A stretch of 64,000 nucleotides of DNA from Syntrophus sp. (in: bacteria) (lineage in GTDB: Bacteria; Desulfobacterota; Syntrophorhabdia; Syntrophorhabdales; Syntrophorhabdaceae): contig PNOM01000005.1 of NCBI GenBank assembly GCA_013824835.1, forward strand, positions 1 through 64,000, given 5' to 3'. This document shows, piece by piece, positions 34,921 to 43,314 of the stretch. The notes beneath the pieces were generated by a model. It was not told the origin of the DNA. It did no database searches and saw only the letters and a program-made list of their open reading frames with translations. The translations under genes and the position numbers were made by a program. Position 1 is the first letter of the stretch, and every line of letters starts with the position of its first letter.

Positions 34921-36138
34921 ATGGCAGAAAATGACCTTTCGAGACTGAAAATAGACAAATCCCAGGCTGTCGGTGTTCCCGGGAAAAAGAAAAGGTTTAT
35001 CTACTGGATAGTGGGGGCCTTTCTCATCATCCTTATAAGCTTCCTCTATTTCAAAGGTTTCTTTTCCGGTGCTGTACAGGTGGAGGTGGCAAACGTGGCC
35101 CGTATTTATCCCTCCCAGACCTTTACCCTCCTTAATGCGAGCGGGTATGTGGTCCCCCAGAGAAAGGCCGCGGTTGCATCCAAGATTACAGGCAGGATAG
35201 TAGCCCTTAATGTTGAAGAAGGAAACCGCATTAAAAAAGGGGAAATCATCGCCCGCCTTGAAAATGATGATATTGCCGCGTCGGGAAGGCAGGCAGCTGC
35301 AAACCTCGATGTGGCACGCTTTAACCTGGAACAGGCAAAGGCAGAGATGAATGATGCTGCCCTCGCATATGGAAGGGAAAAGAACCTTCTTGCCAAAGAA
35401 TTCGCTACAAAGGCATCTTATGATACTGCAGAGGCCCGCTACAAAAAGGCCCTCGCCGCCGTTTCAGGCGCGGAAGCGGTCATCAGGGCAAGCGCTGCGG
35501 CACTTAAGGTCGCGGAATGGTCGCTGGAATATACGATGATCCGCGCCCCTTTTGATGGTGTGGTGCTCACAAAGAACGCGGATGTGGGTGATATTGTAAC
35601 CCCCCTTGGTGCGGCAGCCAATGCGAAGGCATCGGCAGTGACCATTGCCGATCTCAATTCACTTATGGTAGAAGCGGATGTCTCGGAATCAAATCTTGGA
35701 AAAGTAAAGCTGGGACAGCCCTGTGAGATTCAGCTTGACGCAATTCCCGACACCCGCTTCCGGGCTGCTGTCCACATGATCGTACCCACTGCAGACAGGA
35801 GCAAGGCGACCGTTATGGTAAAGGTACGCTTTATCGACAAGGACGCACGTATATTGCCTGAGATGAGCGCAAAAGTCGCATTTCTTTCCCGGGAGGTAGG
35901 GGCGCAGGACGAGAAGCCCCGTACAGCCATTGTCCGTAAGGCTATAATTGACCGTAACGGGAAAAAATACGTTTTTCTTATTGCCGGGAACCGTGTTACT
36001 CTTACGCCTATAACAACAGGGGCTCAATTGGGAGATATGATTGAGGTACAAAGCGGTCTCAATACAGGGGACAAAGTGGTGGCAAGACCCTCGGATAGAT
36101 TGAAAAACGGCGACAGGATAAAGTTCGCGGAACAATAA
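34921..36138 (+). CDS. Membrane fusion (adaptor) protein of an efflux system
   Basis: 405 residues, HlyD/MacA-like periplasmic adaptor. One N-terminal membrane anchor (about 25-48), a biotinyl-lipoyl-like half motif 'VVPQRKAAVASKITGRIVAL', a helical hairpin rich in Ala and Glu (about 110-195), the second lipoyl half 'IRAPFDGVVLTKNADVGDIV', and a beta-barrel part ('LNSLMVEADVSESNLGKV', 'GQPCEIQLDAIPDTRF'). It pairs with the ABC ATPase 11 bp downstream. A tripartite macrolide- or lipid-type exporter is implied, but the permease is missing from this locus. Confidence 0.9.
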   Translation: MAENDLSRLKIDKSQAVGVPGKKKRFIYWIVGAFLIILISFLYFKGFFSGAVQVEVANVARIYPSQTFTLLNASGYVVPQRKAAVASKITGRIVALNVEEGNRIKKGEIIARLENDDIAASGRQAAANLDVARFNLEQAKAEMNDAALAYGREKNLLAKEFATKASYDTAEARYKKALAAVSGAEAVIRASAAALKVAEWSLEYTMIRAPFDGVVLTKNADVGDIVTPLGAAANAKASAVTIADLNSLMVEADVSESNLGKVKLGQPCEIQLDAIPDTRFRAAVHMIVPTADRSKATVMVKVRFIDKDARILPEMSAKVAFLSREVGAQDEKPRTAIVRKAIIDRNGKKYVFLIAGNRVTLTPITTGAQLGDMIEVQSGLNTGDKVVARPSDRLKNGDRIKFAEQ

Positions 36139-36149
36139 CAACGAAGATC

Positions 36150-36854
36150 ATGGACACAAAAAAACCGATTGTAGAGATCAGGAACATTTATAAATCATAC
36201 ACGCGGGGCAGCCAGATCGTGCCGGTGCTCCGGGACATCTCCTTCGATATCAACGACGGGGAGTTTCTTGCCCTTATGGGCCCCTCCGGCTCCGGGAAAA
36301 GCACCCTCCTTAACCTCATTGCAGGTATTGACAAGATTGACGAAGGGACCATTACGGTAGGGGGTGTCAATATTACCACCCTGTCGGAAGTGGAGCTTGC
36401 CAAATGGCGCGCTGTAAACGTGGGGTTTATCTTCCAGTTCTATAATCTGATCCCTGTGCTCACTGCTTACGAAAACGTGGAGCTGCCCCTTCTTCTCACA
36501 AGGCTCTCAAAAAAGGAACGGCGTGAGCACACGGAAACTGCCCTGCAGGTAGTCAGCCTTTCAGACAGAATGGACCATTACCCCGGTCAGCTCTCAGGGG
36601 GACAGCAACAGCGCGTGGCCATTGCCCGGGCAATCATTACCGACCCTACCATACTTGTTGCAGATGAGCCTACAGGGGACCTCGACAGGGTATCTGCTGA
36701 GGAAATAATGGAGCTTATGGATCGTCTTAATATTGAGTCCAACAAGACTATTATCATGGTAACCCACGATCCGAGGGCAGCCAAAAAGGCCCATGTCATC
36801 AAACACCTTGATAAGGGCGTCTTAAACAATGCGAATTCTCAAGGCTTGCTCTAA
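36150..36854 (+). CDS. ABC transporter ATP-binding protein (MacB/LolD type)
   Basis: 234 residues. Walker A 'MGPSGSGKSTLLNLIAGID', Q-loop 'FIFQFYNLIPVLTAYENVEL', signature 'YPGQLSGGQQQRVAIARAI', Walker B 'ILVADEPTGDLD' and switch His 'IIMVTHDPRAAKKA'. This is the LolD/MacB/FtsE-like group that works with FtsX-type permeases. The normal permease gene is absent; a dispersed repeat begins at the 3' end and a tRNA follows. The last residues (NNANSQGLL) may come from the repeat. Confidence 0.92.
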   Translation: MDTKKPIVEIRNIYKSYTRGSQIVPVLRDISFDINDGEFLALMGPSGSGKSTLLNLIAGIDKIDEGTITVGGVNITTLSEVELAKWRAVNVGFIFQFYNLIPVLTAYENVELPLLLTRLSKKERREHTETALQVVSLSDRMDHYPGQLSGGQQQRVAIARAIITDPTILVADEPTGDLDRVSAEEIMELMDRLNIESNKTIIMVTHDPRAAKKAHVIKHLDKGVLNNANSQGLL

Positions 36855-36966
36855 TTCAAAGCCCTATCTTTGTTGGCTGCGTCATCTGCTCCTCGATGTA
36901 CTATTAAAGTACGCCTGTGTTGCTTTTTCCTTGCCGACTCGATATCATCTTCGACTTAGAATTGGA
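36852..36966. repeat. Dispersed repeat family, copy D
   Basis: Contains the inverted core CTCCTCGATGTAC...GTACGCCTGTGT shared with copy C (46832-46963), flanked by TCTAATTCAAAG and CTTAGAATTGG. Lies between the ABC ATPase gene and the convergent tRNA-Asn. Confidence 0.6.
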
Positions 36967-36989
36967 ATAAGGGCAGGAAAAGGCAGTAC

Positions 36990-37029
36990 AAAAAAATGGA
37001 TCTATGGAAATTGCCGTCCATAGATCCAT
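36990..37029 (-). terminator. Intrinsic terminator downstream of tRNA-Asn
   Basis: Perfect 13-bp stem ATGGATCTATGGA / TCCATAGATCCAT with a 7-8 base loop (36997-37029). On the minus strand it is followed by seven Ts (36990-36996). It matches a Rho-independent terminator for the tRNA. Confidence 0.85.
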
Positions 37030-37070
37030 CATATCCTTACCCAGCACTCCATTGTGCTGAGAGTTATAGC

Positions 37071-37147
37071 TGGCTCCCCGGGCAGGACTCGAACCTGCAA
37101 CCTACTGGTTAACAGCCAGACGCTACTGCCGATTGAGCTACCGGGGA
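37071..37147 (-). tRNA. tRNA-Asn (anticodon GTT), CCA encoded
   Basis: Acceptor TCCCCGG/CCGGGGA with G discriminator and encoded CCA. D arm 'TAGCTCAATCGGCAGTAGC', anticodon stem-loop CTGGCT-GTT-AACCAG, T arm GGTTCGAGTCC. The cloverleaf is complete at 77 nt including CCA. Confidence 0.95.
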
Positions 37148-37159
37148 ATTAACGCTACA

Positions 37160-37188
37160 ATTAAACAATAAAAACCTTCTTATGTCAA
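37160..37188 (-). promoter_or_regulatory. Promoter of tRNA-Asn
   Basis: On the minus strand: TTGACA (37188-37183), 17-bp spacer, TTTAAT (37165-37160), ending 12 bases upstream of the tRNA 5' end. Confidence 0.65.
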
Positions 37189-37221
37189 GAGTTACGTTAT
37201 TGGATCGGGGATTCTCGGTGA

Positions 37222-37480
37222 ATCCGCAACTGCATAAGATTGCTTCGCTTTGCTCGCAATGACAATAAATAATACCGTAAACGGTCATTGTGAGCAAATT
37301 ACCCCCATGCTTCACAGGGGAGTTGTCAATGAAAGAAACTGTTTGGCAGTCATCGCGAGGAGGCCCAGGCCGACGTGGCGATCTCGTATTTAAAGAAATA
37401 GATTGTCACGCTCCCCAAGGGTCGTTCGCAATGACAAACGGGGAAGTTTCTTAGGAGGAACGAAGTGACGCGGCAATCTA
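37222..37480. repeat. Cluster of CATTGCGAG/AATCT-type palindromic repeats
   Basis: Several related pieces: AGATTGCTTCGCTTTGCTCG with CAATGAC (37233-37262), GTCATTGTGAGC (about 37284), GTCATCGCGAGGAGGCCC paired with GTCGTTCGCAATGAC (37351-37435), and GAACGAAGTGACGCGGCAATCT (37458-37480, read in parts). They fill the gap between tRNA-Asn and the deacetylase gene. No gene is seen here. Confidence 0.65.
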
Positions 37481-37590
37481 TGTCCATTTTCACGGAGAAT
37501 TGCTGTTACCGGATGCATTTGCCCTGGGGCCGTAAACTTCTATTGATTCTTTTTGAAAAAGATAATACCATCTTTTTAAAAAGGAGGGCG

Positions 37591-38628
37591 ATGATGACTG
37601 TTGGTATAGTGAAACACGAGATTTACATGGAGCATGTCATAGACGAGTATCATCCCGAAAGTCCCCGCAGGCTGGAGTATATCTATGCCATGCTTGACGA
37701 GATGGGTCAGGACGACCTTATCCATATACCTCCGCGGATGGCTACCCACGAAGAGATCGCCCTTGCCCACGACCCCGGCTACATAGCCTCAATAGCCGCA
37801 ACACAGGGAAAAGGCCATACCATACTTGATCCGGATACCTCCACATCGCCCAGGTCGTATGAAGCAGCCTGCATGGCGGTGGGAGGGGTTTTAAACCTTC
37901 TGGATGCCCTTAAACGGTCCGAAGTTGATTCGGGATTTGCCCTCGTGAGGCCGCCTGGCCATCATGCGGAGCACTCGCGGGCAATGGGATTTTGTATATT
38001 CAACAACATCGCAGTAGGGGCGCGCTATCTCCAGAAAACATACGGATTCAAAAGAATCCTTATTGTAGATTATGATCTTCATCATGGAAACGGAACACAG
38101 CACAGCTTTTATGGAGACCCTGAGATTCTCTATTTCTCGACGCACCAATACCCTTATTATCCGGGGACAGGAGGCATAAGGGAAACAGGGGAAGGGGAGG
38201 GCAAGGGCTATACGGTCAATATTCCTTTCTCCTACGGTATGGGTGATAATGAGTACGAGTATGCCTTGAGAGAGGTCCTGGTGCCCCTCGCCGATCTGTT
38301 CAAACCAGAGATTGTTCTTGTGTCAGCAGGCTTTGACACCTATTATAATGATCCCCTTGGCGGCATGTCGGTAACGGAACATGGTTTTGCTGCAATGACC
38401 CGTATACTCCTTGATATTGCAAAGGATTACTGCAATGGAAGGATGATGTGTGTCCTTGAAGGCGGATACGATGTGAGGGGTCTGGCGAGTTCTGTAAAGG
38501 CCGTGCTGATGGAAATGAAGGGGGTATTACCTGCAGGCTATCACAAGGAAATCAGCCCGTCAAATGAGGTTATTCAGGTTGTCGGTAAGGTTAAGGAGGT
38601 GTTGCGACCCTTTTGGGGTGAGTTTTGA
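37591..38628 (+). CDS. Histone-deacetylase-family protein (AcuC-like)
   Basis: 345 residues from ATG 37591, chosen because AAAGGAGGG lies just upstream; the frame extends further 5' without support. Zinc-deacetylase fold: 'RPPGHHAEHSRAMGFCIFNN' (His-His charge relay), metal ligands in 'ILIVDYDLHHGNGTQHSFY', and 'LVSAGFDTYYNDPLGG' with the second Asp ligand. 'EGGYDVRGLA' near the end is typical. Bacterial members deacetylate acetyl-CoA synthetase or small acetylated amines. The substrate here is not indicated by neighbours. Confidence 0.92.
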   Translation: MMTVGIVKHEIYMEHVIDEYHPESPRRLEYIYAMLDEMGQDDLIHIPPRMATHEEIALAHDPGYIASIAATQGKGHTILDPDTSTSPRSYEAACMAVGGVLNLLDALKRSEVDSGFALVRPPGHHAEHSRAMGFCIFNNIAVGARYLQKTYGFKRILIVDYDLHHGNGTQHSFYGDPEILYFSTHQYPYYPGTGGIRETGEGEGKGYTVNIPFSYGMGDNEYEYALREVLVPLADLFKPEIVLVSAGFDTYYNDPLGGMSVTEHGFAAMTRILLDIAKDYCNGRMMCVLEGGYDVRGLASSVKAVLMEMKGVLPAGYHKEISPSNEVIQVVGKVKEVLRPFWGEF

Positions 38629-38633
38629 TATAA

Positions 38634-38807
38634 CACCGAGTTGCCTTCATCCGCCCCTTTTTGTTGTCTCCTCCACGCACGCTGCTATTTCTGGGGCTGG
38701 CGTTGCCCCCTCCACCAACAGAGCCGGATGGAGCCCCCCCTGTCGCTTTGCTCCGTGCCCGGGGTACCCACGATGAGTGGGCCGCGCAAATGAATGCAAC
38801 TCGGTAT
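38634..38807. repeat. Dispersed repeat family, copy A, with inner insertion
   Basis: Left arm ACCGAGTTGCCTTCATCCGC (from 38636) and right arm ATGAATGCAACTCGGTAT (38790-38807) are inverted with one mismatch. Between them lies GCCCCCTCCACCAACAGAGC-type text related to the insertion in the CheR linker. It separates the convergent deacetylase and IHF-like genes. Confidence 0.7.
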
Positions 38808-38816
38808 CACGCCCAT

Positions 38817-39122
38817 TTATTTGAATGCAGGTCTGTGTAATGGCAATTTCTTCCAGATCATATCTTTCAATTCCTTCCCTACTTTAAAATAAGGAAGCTT
38901 TTTAGGGTCTACATTTACCACGTCACCGCTTTTTGGGTTGCGCCCTTTATATGCCTTATACTGTCTCAGGGAAAAATTGCCGAATCCTCTGATTTCTACT
39001 CTTTTGCCCTCAACAATTGCCGTTTTTATTGTATCCAGAATGTTATCAACTGCGATTTTAGAAATTTTCTGGTTCAGTTTGAGCTCTTCCGAGAGCTTAT
39101 TTATTATATCCGTTTTGTTCAT
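38817..39122 (-). CDS. HU/IHF-family DNA-bending protein
   Basis: 101 residues. 'MNKTDIINKLSEELKLNQK' starts the helical body, and the DNA-binding arm has 'VEIRGFGNFSLRQYKAYKGR' with the intercalating 'RNPKSGDVV' proline. 'LPYFKVGKELKD' fits the IHF-alpha-like C-terminus. A nucleoid protein that bends DNA. It is the last gene of the cytochrome assembly operon, 4 bp after the small unknown gene. Confidence 0.93.
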   Translation of the reverse strand: MNKTDIINKLSEELKLNQKISKIAVDNILDTIKTAIVEGKRVEIRGFGNFSLRQYKAYKGRNPKSGDVVNVDPKKLPYFKVGKELKDMIWKKLPLHRPAFK

Positions 39123-39126
39123 ATTG

Positions 39127-39348
39127 TCACATACCTCCTATTGATTTTCCAGCGTGTATTCGTAAGCATTCCTGCGTAATATTGCCATTTTCGTCAGCAT
39201 ATTGCAAGGTTATATATCCATCCTTTTCATCTTTGCCTTTCCCATGTCGTATCGAGAGATAGATTTTATCTATATTTTCAGTAAAGATGCAATGGGAAAA
39301 TTGGTTTGTTTTGAGATATGCCCATCTATCCTCATTTCTATCCTTCAT
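39127..39348 (-). CDS. Unknown 73-residue protein
   Basis: Small soluble protein with beta-rich text ('HCIFTENIDKIYLSIRHGKG', 'DGYITLQYADENGNITQECL') and two Cys. No family recognised. Its ATG overlaps the ccsA stop by 4 bp and it ends 4 bp before the IHF-like start, so it is very likely a real gene translated with its neighbours. Confidence 0.6.
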   Translation of the reverse strand: MKDRNEDRWAYLKTNQFSHCIFTENIDKIYLSIRHGKGKDEKDGYITLQYADENGNITQECLRIHAGKSIGGM

Positions 39349-40160
39349 GTCGCGTAGCTATGTAACCCTGACAAGATAAAATTTACCCCAAAATATGTGA
39401 AAATAACACTCAAAAAACCGAGTATGGAGACAAGAGCGATCTTTTTCCCTTTCCATCCCTTCACGAGCCGCGCGTGAAGATAGAGGGCATAGATGATCCA
39501 TGTGATCAACGACCAAGTCTCTTTCGGGTCCCAGCTCCAGTAGGAACCCCATGCGTAATGGGCCCATACGGCGCCTGTAAGTATACCGGCGCTGAGCAGG
39601 GGAAATCCGACGATTATACTTCGGTAGTTTATCTCATCGAGGGTATCCCTGGGGGGGATGATGCCCTTCCAGGTGACAAGATAAAGCAAACCGGCAATAA
39701 AAGATATGACAAATGATGCATACGCCATAAAACACGTAATCACATGGATATGAAGCCAGTTGCTCTGGAGGGCGGGAATAAGGGGCTGTATGTGCCTTTG
39801 TACAGAAGGCGAGAGAGAGGCGTAGCCCATGAGGAAGAGGGATATAAGGGATGCAATCAGGGTGATTATAGGGAAGGAGAGATGTCTTTTCATAACGATA
39901 AGGATAATGCTGACACTCCATCCGTACACAATCAGGGATTCATAGAAGTTGGATAAGGGGGCATGTCCCAAACCGAGTTTATAAGACTCTACCCATCTCA
40001 GTAGGAGGCCCAGAGTGTGAAGCCCGAGGGTGACATAAAGGGTAACCCACATAAATTTCATAATTTGTTCTTTTCTGAGGGCGAAATAGAGGATATGAAT
40101 AAAAAAGAGGAATAGATAAAGGAGAGTAACTATACCGAGTATCCTATCGTTCCATGCCAT
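39345..40160 (-). CDS. ccsA: Cytochrome c biogenesis protein CcsA/CcsB (haem handling)
   Basis: Membrane protein of 271 residues with eight or so helices and the haem-handling WWD-like segment 'YAWGSYWSWDPKETWSLITW'. Conserved His residues that ligate haem are seen, such as 'LHIHVITCFMAYASF'. With ResB it forms the System II synthase that attaches haem to apocytochromes on the periplasmic side. It overlaps resB by 17 bp. Naming of ccsA versus ccsB differs between authors. Confidence 0.92.
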   Translation of the reverse strand: MAWNDRILGIVTLLYLFLFFIHILYFALRKEQIMKFMWVTLYVTLGLHTLGLLLRWVESYKLGLGHAPLSNFYESLIVYGWSVSIILIVMKRHLSFPIITLIASLISLFLMGYASLSPSVQRHIQPLIPALQSNWLHIHVITCFMAYASFVISFIAGLLYLVTWKGIIPPRDTLDEINYRSIIVGFPLLSAGILTGAVWAHYAWGSYWSWDPKETWSLITWIIYALYLHARLVKGWKGKKIALVSILGFLSVIFTYFGVNFILSGLHSYAT

Positions 40161-41559
40161 TGAGATTTCCTTTTATCTTTGCAAATTCCTGTTTAAAAGC
40201 ATCCCTGCCTTTTAAGGCTGTTCCCGCCACAATTATACCCTTTGAACCCTTTCTCACGTATATCTTCCGGTGATACATGAAAAAGTTGATGTAAAGCCCG
40301 AAGAGTATCATGGCGAAACCTGTCCATACAATCCAGACCCCGGGATCCCGTGATATCTCGAGACCCGTGTAGAGGTCTTCTTTGATCTCCTCAAGCCTGA
40401 TATTTACGCCCTGTAGCTGTTTTCCCCGGAGTCTTTCTACGTCTCTCAAGAACCATGATGTCTTAGGTTCTCCATTGTCGAGATAGGCAATAAGAACCCC
40501 CGGACCAAAGTTATGGACCGTATTCTCAAACCTGACCACCATGAGGAGGAGATCACCTTTGCTGTATGTGTCCTGTTCTTTTAAAGTAACATTTTCACCA
40601 TCGATATTAAATAGAAAGGTCGGTGTTTTCCCGTAGCTTGCCTGGTATACGTGGATTCCTTTATAGCTGAGAGGATCATTTACCCTGATTTTCTTTTCCA
40701 GCACAACCCTGCCGTTATCGATAACCTCTACGGTGCTTACATAATCTTTTGGTTCGCCGCCAGGATAAAAGGTTACCTTGAAGTCTTTGCACTTCAGGGC
40801 AAACCCGAGGGGCTGCGCTTTCTCCTGGGCCCCCCTTATAAGCGCCTGATCCTTGCTTTCGCCTTTTCTCAGTACCATATATCCCTTATAGCCGAGCATG
40901 GTGCCTGCGAATCCTCCTGTCAGAATGAGGATAATGCTTGCGTGAATGACAAAAACCCCGTATCTGGATAGAGACCCCTTCTCCAGTACAGCCCCTTCAG
41001 TCTCTTTGTACACACACCGGTATGTACCCTCAAGGGAGCGCATGATTGCCCCGCGGGTCCATACTTCGGAGTTTGTTCCGAGAAGGTTTTCGCGGTTTTG
41101 TCCTGCCTTTGATACCTCGTGGCTTGCCGCGGGGTAGTTCATTTCATCCTGGGCCTTGAAGTCCATCTCGAAGTGCATCTCCATATCAAGGAGGGTGCGT
41201 TCATCGGGAAGGTGCGGTCTTCTTTTGCTGTCTTTAATGAAACGGGAAAACCTTCCCATGGTGCAGAGGGAAAGATTAACCACGAAGAGCATAATGAGTC
41301 CGTAAAACCAGAGGGAATGATAGGCGTCATCGAGGCCCAGAAGTGTTATTAGCCTGTAGGTGTTTTCGGAATAAAGGGAGAGATACTCCTCTGCTGATCC
41401 CCCCTGTTTTATCACAGTTCCGAAGATGGAACCAACAGCGATCATAGAGAGGAGCAGTACGGTAAATCTTATGGATGCAAGGAAGCTGTATATGCTATGG
41501 GACAGACCTTGGGAAGACCCTTTGTCTGCACCTTCAAATTTATTTTTTATGACACTCAT
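40144..41559 (-). CDS. resB: Cytochrome c biogenesis protein ResB
   Basis: 471 residues. Three N-terminal helices ('SFLASIRFTVLLLSMIAVGS', 'LWFYGLIMLFVVNLSLCTMG', 'VFVIHASIILILTGGFAG'), a large periplasmic domain ('LGFALKCKDFKVTFYPGGEP', 'KDYVSTVEVIDNGRVVLEKK', 'SYKGIHVYQASYG') and a last helix ('WIVWTGFAMILFGLYINFFM'). Part of the System II haem ligation complex with CcsA. It overlaps the end of the cytochrome gene by 20 bp. Confidence 0.93.
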   Translation of the reverse strand: MSVIKNKFEGADKGSSQGLSHSIYSFLASIRFTVLLLSMIAVGSIFGTVIKQGGSAEEYLSLYSENTYRLITLLGLDDAYHSLWFYGLIMLFVVNLSLCTMGRFSRFIKDSKRRPHLPDERTLLDMEMHFEMDFKAQDEMNYPAASHEVSKAGQNRENLLGTNSEVWTRGAIMRSLEGTYRCVYKETEGAVLEKGSLSRYGVFVIHASIILILTGGFAGTMLGYKGYMVLRKGESKDQALIRGAQEKAQPLGFALKCKDFKVTFYPGGEPKDYVSTVEVIDNGRVVLEKKIRVNDPLSYKGIHVYQASYGKTPTFLFNIDGENVTLKEQDTYSKGDLLLMVVRFENTVHNFGPGVLIAYLDNGEPKTSWFLRDVERLRGKQLQGVNIRLEEIKEDLYTGLEISRDPGVWIVWTGFAMILFGLYINFFMYHRKIYVRKGSKGIIVAGTALKGRDAFKQEFAKIKGNLNGMER

Positions 41560-41917
41560 TACATTTTACAGGTGCAGTTACCCCTTTTGCAGTGCTCTCT
41601 TTATGGCACGTTATGCATTGTTTGTGAAAGGCTTTCTTTGCGTCAGCTACATTATCTTTTGTCTCTTTCTGATGGCATTGGAGGCATCCCACAGGTTCTT
41701 TCGGGTTTTTATCCTTGTGATGACAGGCTGCGCAGTCTATTTTAGCCTTCTCAATATGGACAGGGTGAGAAAAAGGGACAGGTGCCATCTTTGCCCCTTC
41801 CAGCTTCAGGGAGATTGGGTCAGCAGGTTTTTTTTGGGCCCATGCAAGGCTACACAAAGAGAAGATACAGAATAACAGAATAAAGCAGGCAAAGTACTTG
41901 AAGATATTTGTTTTCAT
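41540..41917 (-). CDS. Periplasmic tetrahaem cytochrome c3-like protein
   Basis: 125 residues from ATG 41917 (GGAGA upstream). A signal peptide ends at 'SLAWAQKK'. Four CxxCH haem sites: 'CAACHHKD', 'CLQCHQKE', 'CITCHKES' and 'CNECHKK'. Additional His residues ('FSHPVHIEKAK', 'FHKQ') can be sixth ligands. Size and motif number fit the cytochrome c3/c7 superfamily of periplasmic electron carriers in anaerobes. It heads the operon with its own maturation genes resB and ccsA. Confidence 0.92.
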   Translation of the reverse strand: MKTNIFKYFACFILLFCIFSLCSLAWAQKKPADPISLKLEGAKMAPVPFSHPVHIEKAKIDCAACHHKDKNPKEPVGCLQCHQKETKDNVADAKKAFHKQCITCHKESTAKGVTAPVKCNECHKK

Positions 41918-41993
41918 GGCAATTCTCCAAAGTGATAGCAATTTTTCATACTATCCCAAAGGATGTTTGGAAGTCAAGGAAATCTTGACAGGT

Positions 41994-43043
41994 TTAAGGG
42001 CTGTCCTCACTAAAAAACGAACTGACCTCCTCACTTAGCTTTTCCGGAGAAACGACACTCACGGGTTCGGAAAGAAGGGTCTGAAAGAAATTAAAATCAG
42101 AGGCATTATCCCTTGTATTGAGGAATGTCCGCGGTATGATCCGGAGGTGGCAGGAGAAATAGCCTTGATCTTCCGGGCCAAAGAAGAGTGAACTGTTGAA
42201 ACTGAATATGTCATGTGTCCTGTAGTATCTGAAAACATTAAGCAGACCTGTGACAAGATCGCGGATATGGCGGTCACTGAAATCATTGATTGAGAAAACA
42301 TCGGGAAAGATGCAAGTAATATCCCCTAATACGCCCAGAGGCACAAAAGAGGCCAGCCAGGTACCTTCCCCTGCGTGCCCTATGAAGCGGTCTCCTCTCC
42401 TTTTCTCCTCCATTACAAGCTCTGACCAGTAATTGAGTCCATGGGTTTTAAGGAACTGTTCCGATGCTCTCAACTCATCCATGAACTGGTTTCCCGGATG
42501 CTCTGTGGCGAAGAACTGTTGATGGGGGTGGACCAGTCCTCCGCCTGAAGGGGGCATATAATTCCAGGCCATGATATGGTAAGGTAGCCGTGGGTCAATA
42601 GACCTGATCCTTTTCAAAAACTCAATACCCACAAACAGGGCGTCATACAGACGCTTTTCATTAAAGTGCTCGAGTGGCGCCACATGCTCGTCCGTCATAA
42701 CAACAATGGCGTTGTAGATGTCATAAGGGAAGAGATTGGGGATTAGGAAGGCCTCATTCCTGATGGATCTTCCCTTAGGGAGGACATCTCTGAGGAATTT
42801 TGGGGTTTTTTTCTCCCTGTAGGGAATACAGAAAGGGCAAAAGCCTTTTACTCCAGGCGTATTATAGAGTTCAAGGGGCAGTTGCTGGGGCGTTATTGCC
42901 CCGAGATGAGAAACATGTCCGGTCCTGTTGGTAAGGGGGTCAATGCGGACCTCGAATTGCTCGCGGGTCTGTTCGAACCCTTTCCTCGGGTCGAGAAATA
43001 TGCTTTCTGATGGAATTGATGTAAAGGTAATCATTTTTGACAT
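41994..43043 (-). CDS. Galactose-1-phosphate uridylyltransferase-like protein
   Basis: 349 residues of the GalT branch of the HIT superfamily. The catalytic nucleotidyl-histidine motif H-x-H-x-Q is 'GGGLVHPHQQFF'. A zinc-type pair 'FCPFCIPYREKK' is present, as are 'LIPNLFPYDIYNAIVVMTDE' and 'FFGPEDQGYFSCHLRIIPR'. It may transfer nucleotide to a sugar phosphate or act as a related phosphorylase; no sugar genes are adjacent. It stands alone upstream of the cytochrome operon. Confidence 0.82.
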   Translation of the reverse strand: MSKMITFTSIPSESIFLDPRKGFEQTREQFEVRIDPLTNRTGHVSHLGAITPQQLPLELYNTPGVKGFCPFCIPYREKKTPKFLRDVLPKGRSIRNEAFLIPNLFPYDIYNAIVVMTDEHVAPLEHFNEKRLYDALFVGIEFLKRIRSIDPRLPYHIMAWNYMPPSGGGLVHPHQQFFATEHPGNQFMDELRASEQFLKTHGLNYWSELVMEEKRRGDRFIGHAGEGTWLASFVPLGVLGDITCIFPDVFSINDFSDRHIRDLVTGLLNVFRYYRTHDIFSFNSSLFFGPEDQGYFSCHLRIIPRTFLNTRDNASDFNFFQTLLSEPVSVVSPEKLSEEVSSFFSEDSP

Positions 43044-43223
43044 AAGGCAGTCTTATTACATTACCTTAGTGATTGCCCTCAATGCAACAGTTTTAACGGA
43101 TAGCTGGAAAGCGCCCTTCGCAGTTTATTGCTGATATCCCCCAATGCGCTGTGTTTGCAGGACAATTATAGAATAAGGGGTAGGCAAGGTTCATGGATAA
43201 GGTACTGGTTAAGAAATTATTTT

Positions 43224-43269
43224 GCAGAGCATTCACCCCCGTGATTACACCCGGGTGTGAATGCTCTGC
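43224..43269. repeat. Strong hairpin between GalT-like gene and dctP
   Basis: GCAGAGCATTCACCCC (from 43224) pairs with GGGTGTGAATGCTCTGC (43253-43269), one mismatch, loop of about 13. It is downstream of dctP on the minus strand but has no T-run, so its role as terminator is uncertain. A REP-like palindrome (GCGGGCGTGAGCCCGTGAGG) follows at 43293-43312, touching the dctP stop. Confidence 0.6.
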
Positions 43270-43314
43270 GTGACAGTATAGTTTTAGTGCCGCGGGCGTG
43301 AGCCCGTGAGGTAT

